Shown here piece by piece: positions 60,836 to 64,000 of a stretch of DNA of 64,000 nucleotides; position 1 is the first letter of the stretch; each line of letters begins with the position of its first letter. The stretch comes from Lachnospiraceae bacterium (lineage in GTDB: Bacteria; Bacillota; Clostridia; Lachnospirales; Lachnospiraceae): assembly GCA_910573755.1 (NCBI GenBank), contig CAJTBO010000008.1:107501-171500 (forward strand), written 5' to 3'. The position numbers and the translations under genes are program-made. The notes under the pieces were generated by a model. It worked only from the letters and a program-made list of their open reading frames with translations, had not been told where the DNA came from and ran no database searches.

Positions 60836-61065
60836 CAGCCCCCGGCGGAAGAAGCGGAAAAAGTAGAGGAAGTGAAAGAAGAAGGAGTGAAAGAAGAGTA
60901 AGCAGAAAAAGAAGAAGGGGCGAAAGAAGAGGCGGAAGGCGAAAGATTTAAGTATGGCTATAAAATGCCGGAATCCTGGATCCGGCTGTTGCTGCTTCTC
61001 TCATGGGGATCGGGATTTTTATCATGATCGCAGTAAGGGATAGGAGAGGAAAAAAGAGGGATTAA
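60836..61065 (+). pseudogene. Decayed acidic, membrane-anchored protein gene
   Basis: One frame encodes a Glu/Lys-rich stretch (EEAEKVEEVKEEGVKEE), a TAA at about 60899, then continues AEKEEGAKEEAEGERFKYGY. Near 60975 it shifts to a second frame giving ILDPAVAASLMGIGIFIMIA and a basic tail VRDRRGKKRD before TAA. The charged linker, single hydrophobic helix and basic end look like one membrane protein broken by a stop and a frameshift. Rest of the 519-bp gap 60716-61234 shows no gene. Confidence 0.4.
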
Positions 61066-61234
61066 ATATTAAAGTCTTTGGAAATATGCTTAAGTTTTTG
61101 TTATAAACAACCGATATATTCTATGATTAACAGGCGTTATCAAAATGAGTTTTGAAATCTGCCTGCAGGAGGATCCTGAAAAAGGGAATGTTGTTATATC
61201 GATAGAAATAAACAGACTAAGCGGAGGAAGAGGC

Positions 61235-62269
61235 ATGACGGTAAATTCAAGCATCAGCATACAGGCAGGGGCATTGGATAAGGAACAGCAGCAGGCGGGA
61301 AAGTTCGGAACAATCAGCATATCCGGTCAGAAGAAGGCGGAAAAAGATGAAAAAAATCCGGGATTAATGCTGAGCGGCCAGACAGATCCCATAGAACAGA
61401 AAAAAGCGCTGGCGAAGAAGCAGGCGTACAAGATCATAAGGGATGCACTGGCAGGTGAACTGAAAAGGGATGCCGATGTGCAGGAGGTCAAAGACCATGC
61501 CGAACAGCTCAGAAATGACAGGTCACAGGCGCAGGATGAGATCATGAAGATCAATGCGGAAAAAGAGGAATGGCGCAAGGAATGCGGTGTGGCAGAGGAT
61601 TCCCGGGAACAGAAGGATCTGGAACTTCTGGAAAAAAGAGAGGCTTATGAGAACGGCGATCTGTCGAAGGAGTTGACAGAGGAAGAGAAAGAACGCCTTG
61701 CAGAGCTTGACAAGCAGGGGTATACGGACTACCAGAAAAGAGCGCTGGAAATGGAAAAGAAAAAAGCGCCCCATACGGACACCGTGCAGAAAGCGGACGC
61801 CGGTATCATTGCGGATAATGCGGCGGTCCGCGCCACAAGGCTGGAACGCTTAAAGAAGGATTATATCCGTAAGGCACAGAAGGAAGAAAACGAAATACTG
61901 GCTGCGGCAAGCGAAGAGATCATCGGCATGCTGGTAGACGAGGCGAAAAACCATATGGATGAGAAATCCGAGGAACTGCAGGAGAAAGCGGAGGAAAGAG
62001 CCGAGGAAAAGGAAGACCGGCAGGAAAAGATCGATGCCGCAAAGGAAAAGAAGGAGGAGATGGAAACGCTGGCGAAGCCGGAGAATGTTTCTTCGGAGCA
62101 GACGGCGCCGACACAGGCGGCTCCGCCTTCCGGCGATGAGATGACGGAAGCCGTGGTTCAGCTTGAGGGCCATAAGGAAGATTATCAGCGTGAGATCGAA
62201 GAGATGATGCGGAAGATGAATCTGATGGCGGAGGATATTAAGGGGATCAAGGTAGATGAGATTTTTTGA
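61235..62269 (+). CDS. Highly charged coiled-coil protein
   Basis: A 344-residue, mostly helical protein of unknown function. It starts MTVNSSISIQAGALDKEQQQ with a short KFGTISISGQKK strand, then long charged helices (KKQAYKIIRDALAGELKRD; MNAEKEEW-like repeats) and a Glu/Lys-rich segment (about 240-300), ending DYQREIEEMMRKMNLMAEDI. No signal peptide. It shares layout and a TVN-type start with the protein at 30543-31400. GGAGGAAGAGGC is the ribosome binding site for this ATG; an upstream ATG at 61145 lacks one. Confidence 0.75.
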   Translation: MTVNSSISIQAGALDKEQQQAGKFGTISISGQKKAEKDEKNPGLMLSGQTDPIEQKKALAKKQAYKIIRDALAGELKRDADVQEVKDHAEQLRNDRSQAQDEIMKINAEKEEWRKECGVAEDSREQKDLELLEKREAYENGDLSKELTEEEKERLAELDKQGYTDYQKRALEMEKKKAPHTDTVQKADAGIIADNAAVRATRLERLKKDYIRKAQKEENEILAAASEEIIGMLVDEAKNHMDEKSEELQEKAEERAEEKEDRQEKIDAAKEKKEEMETLAKPENVSSEQTAPTQAAPPSGDEMTEAVVQLEGHKEDYQREIEEMMRKMNLMAEDIKGIKVDEIF

Positions 62270-62408
62270 TGATCCGATGTGGATTCGATCGGCAGATGCC
62301 GCTTGCGGAACATGCGGTTGCCGGTTGAGTATATTCGGATCAGGTACATGAGAAAGACTGAGTGGAAATAGATTCAGGATCAGGTGCGAATGTAATGTAT
62401 AAGAATGG

Positions 62409-62442
62409 AAATGCCCGCTGATAGTTGCAAGCGGGCATTTTG
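62409..62442. terminator. Bidirectional terminator
   Basis: AATGCCCGCT and AGCGGGCATT pair across a 10-nt loop, with A and T flanks on both sides. It separates the coiled-coil gene from the convergent exonuclease gene; the rest of 62270-62621 shows no gene. Confidence 0.8.
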
Positions 62443-62621
62443 TATGTGCGCGCGGGTGCAAAGAGGAGGGATGCAGCATGAACTGCCCGTACCCGGCGTG
62501 GCGGGCAGGGGAAGATGAGGCTTCCCTGCTTGATTATCCGGATATTGAAAATTTAACTGTTGAGCCGCACAAAACTGTATGGAAGATCGAAAAACAGGGA
62601 AACAGTACGCCCTGCCGGTCA

Positions 62622-63725
62622 TCAGTACGTGTCCACCATCATCTGCAGAATATGTTCCGCATAGCGGGAAAAGGTCTCTCTGCTGGTCTTGATATCATCG
62701 GTCAGCTCGAAGAATATTTCCTTACTCCTGTAATCCCGCTTGAAGAAGGGCTGCACCAGAAGGTCCCACTCAGGGAGATAGGAGGAATATTTTCTGGTAT
62801 AGCAGGTTTCCGCGGTAGCCTGTGTGCGGTATTCTTTATCGACATAGGAGGATACGGATTTATGGACCGCCATATCCTCGTCTGCGAGATAGTAGTAGTC
62901 TTTATAAGAAGCATAAAAATACTTCATTTCTTCCTGATAGATCGGAATGCGGAAGGTTGCATACTTTCCCTCGCCGTTAAAATAACAGGAATTTGCATGA
63001 AACCGGACAGGCGCAGGGAGGGCGGCGGGCAGCGAAACCTTCAGGAGAAGTTCCTGGCGCTCCATACCGAAATAATCCGTATAGGTGTTTGCCTGTACTT
63101 TTTTTGCCTTTAAGGGTTTGTTGAACATATCGTAATAGGCAAGCACCGGGAGGATACGGATCAGTCCCCGGATGTCGTCGGCGTTATGCAGAAGCAGCAG
63201 ATTAAACGCGGCATCCGACGGGGCGGTCACATAGCCGTGATAAACATTGATCAGGTTGCCGCCGTCGTAGGTATCGTTTCGCTGAAAGCCGAGAAACAGC
63301 TCCACGGATTTCTGCTTGCAGTTTGACATTTTCAGGAAATATTTATAGGGTACGATCCGTTTGTACAGATCGATACCAGCTAAATGGTCAAAGGTATAGG
63401 AAAACCCGTATGCCTCACATTTCTGCTGCATAAAGGGGATGTCAAAATTATTGCCGTTAAAGTGGACGATATGGGTATAGTTTTTTGACATATTGAAAAA
63501 GGCTTCGATGATCTTCTGCTCTTCGCTGTATTTTTCCGCAAACCACTGGGTCAGACGGAAGGAAATGCCGTCAAAAAAGGCACACCCTATCAGATAGATC
63601 GAAGAGCGCTTTGCGGTAAAACCTGTCGTTTCTATATCAAAAAACAGGATATTTTTAAGCGGGGCGATCTGCTCTACCGGATAGGGAATGGCAGGCAGAT
63701 TCAGTTTCTGTCGGATGATACGCAT
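62622..63725 (-). CDS. YprB-like ribonuclease H-fold exonuclease
   Basis: A 367-residue protein whose N-terminal half is a DEDD-type exonuclease: D30-x-E32 in LFFDIETTGF, HIVHFNGNNFDIPFM (second Asp), and LLLHNADDIRGLIRILPVL (third acidic motif). The C-terminal half is specific to the YprB family of clostridia and bacilli. Substrate (RNA or DNA) is unknown. I took the ATG before RIIRQKLNLP, with AAAGGA upstream on the minus strand; an extended frame up to 63848 has no conserved sequence. Confidence 0.85.
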   Translation of the reverse strand: MRIIRQKLNLPAIPYPVEQIAPLKNILFFDIETTGFTAKRSSIYLIGCAFFDGISFRLTQWFAEKYSEEQKIIEAFFNMSKNYTHIVHFNGNNFDIPFMQQKCEAYGFSYTFDHLAGIDLYKRIVPYKYFLKMSNCKQKSVELFLGFQRNDTYDGGNLINVYHGYVTAPSDAAFNLLLLHNADDIRGLIRILPVLAYYDMFNKPLKAKKVQANTYTDYFGMERQELLLKVSLPAALPAPVRFHANSCYFNGEGKYATFRIPIYQEEMKYFYASYKDYYYLADEDMAVHKSVSSYVDKEYRTQATAETCYTRKYSSYLPEWDLLVQPFFKRDYRSKEIFFELTDDIKTSRETFSRYAEHILQMMVDTY

Positions 63726-63916
63726 AGGGGTGTCCTTTCTTTTTTTATTTGGGACTAGTATAACATAAAAGGAGAGAGGAATGCAACGATAAAGCAACGC
63801 GCTGAAAATACAACGGCGGCAGAAATACCGAAAGCTGAACTGTTCCAAATAATAAATAAAAAAGTAATTTTACTCTTTCAAATTGTGCATAAAGATCTCA
63901 AGTTTTGAAGCAAAAA

Positions 63917-63949
63917 CGGCGTAACCCTTATAAACACTGGGCTGCGCCG
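63917..63949. repeat. Hairpin near the right edge
   Basis: CGGCGTAACCC and GGGCTGCGCCG pair with one mismatched position around an 11-nt loop. Possible terminator or structured element; no gene visible in 63726-64000. Confidence 0.4.
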
Positions 63950-64000
63950 ATTTCTCTGTATAGCGTAATGGGAACTTTTTTGAAGTAAGAAATTTTTTTT

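Noticed and set aside
60748..60951. 67-residue Arg-rich open frame after cheR
   Set aside because: It is an out-of-frame reading of the decayed acidic gene and overlaps the terminator.

Overview
The window looks like chromosomal DNA of a Lachnospiraceae-type gut Firmicute (class Clostridia). This rests on the genes themselves: an SRP/ribosome-maturation operon (ylxM-ffh-rpsP-khpA-rimM-trmD), a cmk-ispH-S1 cluster, TmcAL, scpAB, many BlaI/M56 and D,D-carboxypeptidase genes, a sodium-pumping decarboxylase operon, AGGAGG-type ribosome binding sites and sigma-A promoters. No tRNA, rRNA, CRISPR array, intact transposase or prophage was seen. Most genes lie on the + strand. The exceptions are tmcAL, two orphan genes, a DUF305 gene, a small mobile-element gene and the terminal exonuclease gene.

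Layout. 1-8.9 kb: housekeeping run of an anti-sigma-like protein, polA, a SdpI-like membrane protein, a flavin-type PNPOx protein, YbaK, coaE, an FtsA-like ATPase and a YycJ/WalJ-type metallo-hydrolase. 8.9-14 kb: accessory stretch with two orphan genes, the UPF0237/UPF0210 pair, then a decayed mobile element (frameshifted relaxase tail, DUF7662-like gene, an orphan terminal fragment, an AT-rich orphan gene) and a GTGATAA heptamer array just downstream of a good promoter. 14-31 kb: orphan proteins, MerR, tmcAL, pyridoxal kinase, a 100-bp tandem repeat, radical SAM, YuiD-like, a DUF1905/C39-like fusion, transporters, RsmF, a phosphopantetheinyl transferase, DUF305, ZIP, an SMR-like pair, BlaI/M56 number 1, an ECF sigma factor, DUF2461 and a Glu-rich protein. 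31-36.5 kb: ferritin and a second BlaI/M56 pair with a very large sensor ectodomain, preceded by a MITE-like hairpin, twin GTCTAT-N5-ATAGAC dyads and a decamer repeat array. 36.6-45.9 kb: DUF1848, the ffh operon behind a perfect LexA-type box, a D,D-carboxypeptidase, a phosphoesterase and scpAB. 46-53.7 kb: a second carboxypeptidase, a secreted Ala-rich repeat protein, and a five-gene biotin/Na+ decarboxylase operon containing both an acyl-CoA-type and an oxaloacetate/pyruvate-type carboxyltransferase. 53.9-64 kb: TetR, RpiR, flavoprotein, cmk, ispH overlapping S1, cheR, a decayed acidic membrane protein, a coiled-coil protein and a YprB-like exonuclease.

How it fits together. The operon at 48.3-53.7 kb probably couples decarboxylation or transcarboxylation of C4 acids and acyl-CoAs to Na+ export. 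The two BlaI/M56 pairs and two serine D,D-carboxypeptidases point to heavy investment in wall sensing and remodelling. The least explained signals are non-coding: a dispersed leader element ending in CGGAACTGGAATAGGAGAA that sits directly before start codons of unrelated genes, once amplified into 100-bp tandem copies; the heptamer and decamer arrays in 5' leaders; and a composition shift across the ispH/S1 junction. No clearly new multi-gene defence or metabolic system is visible.
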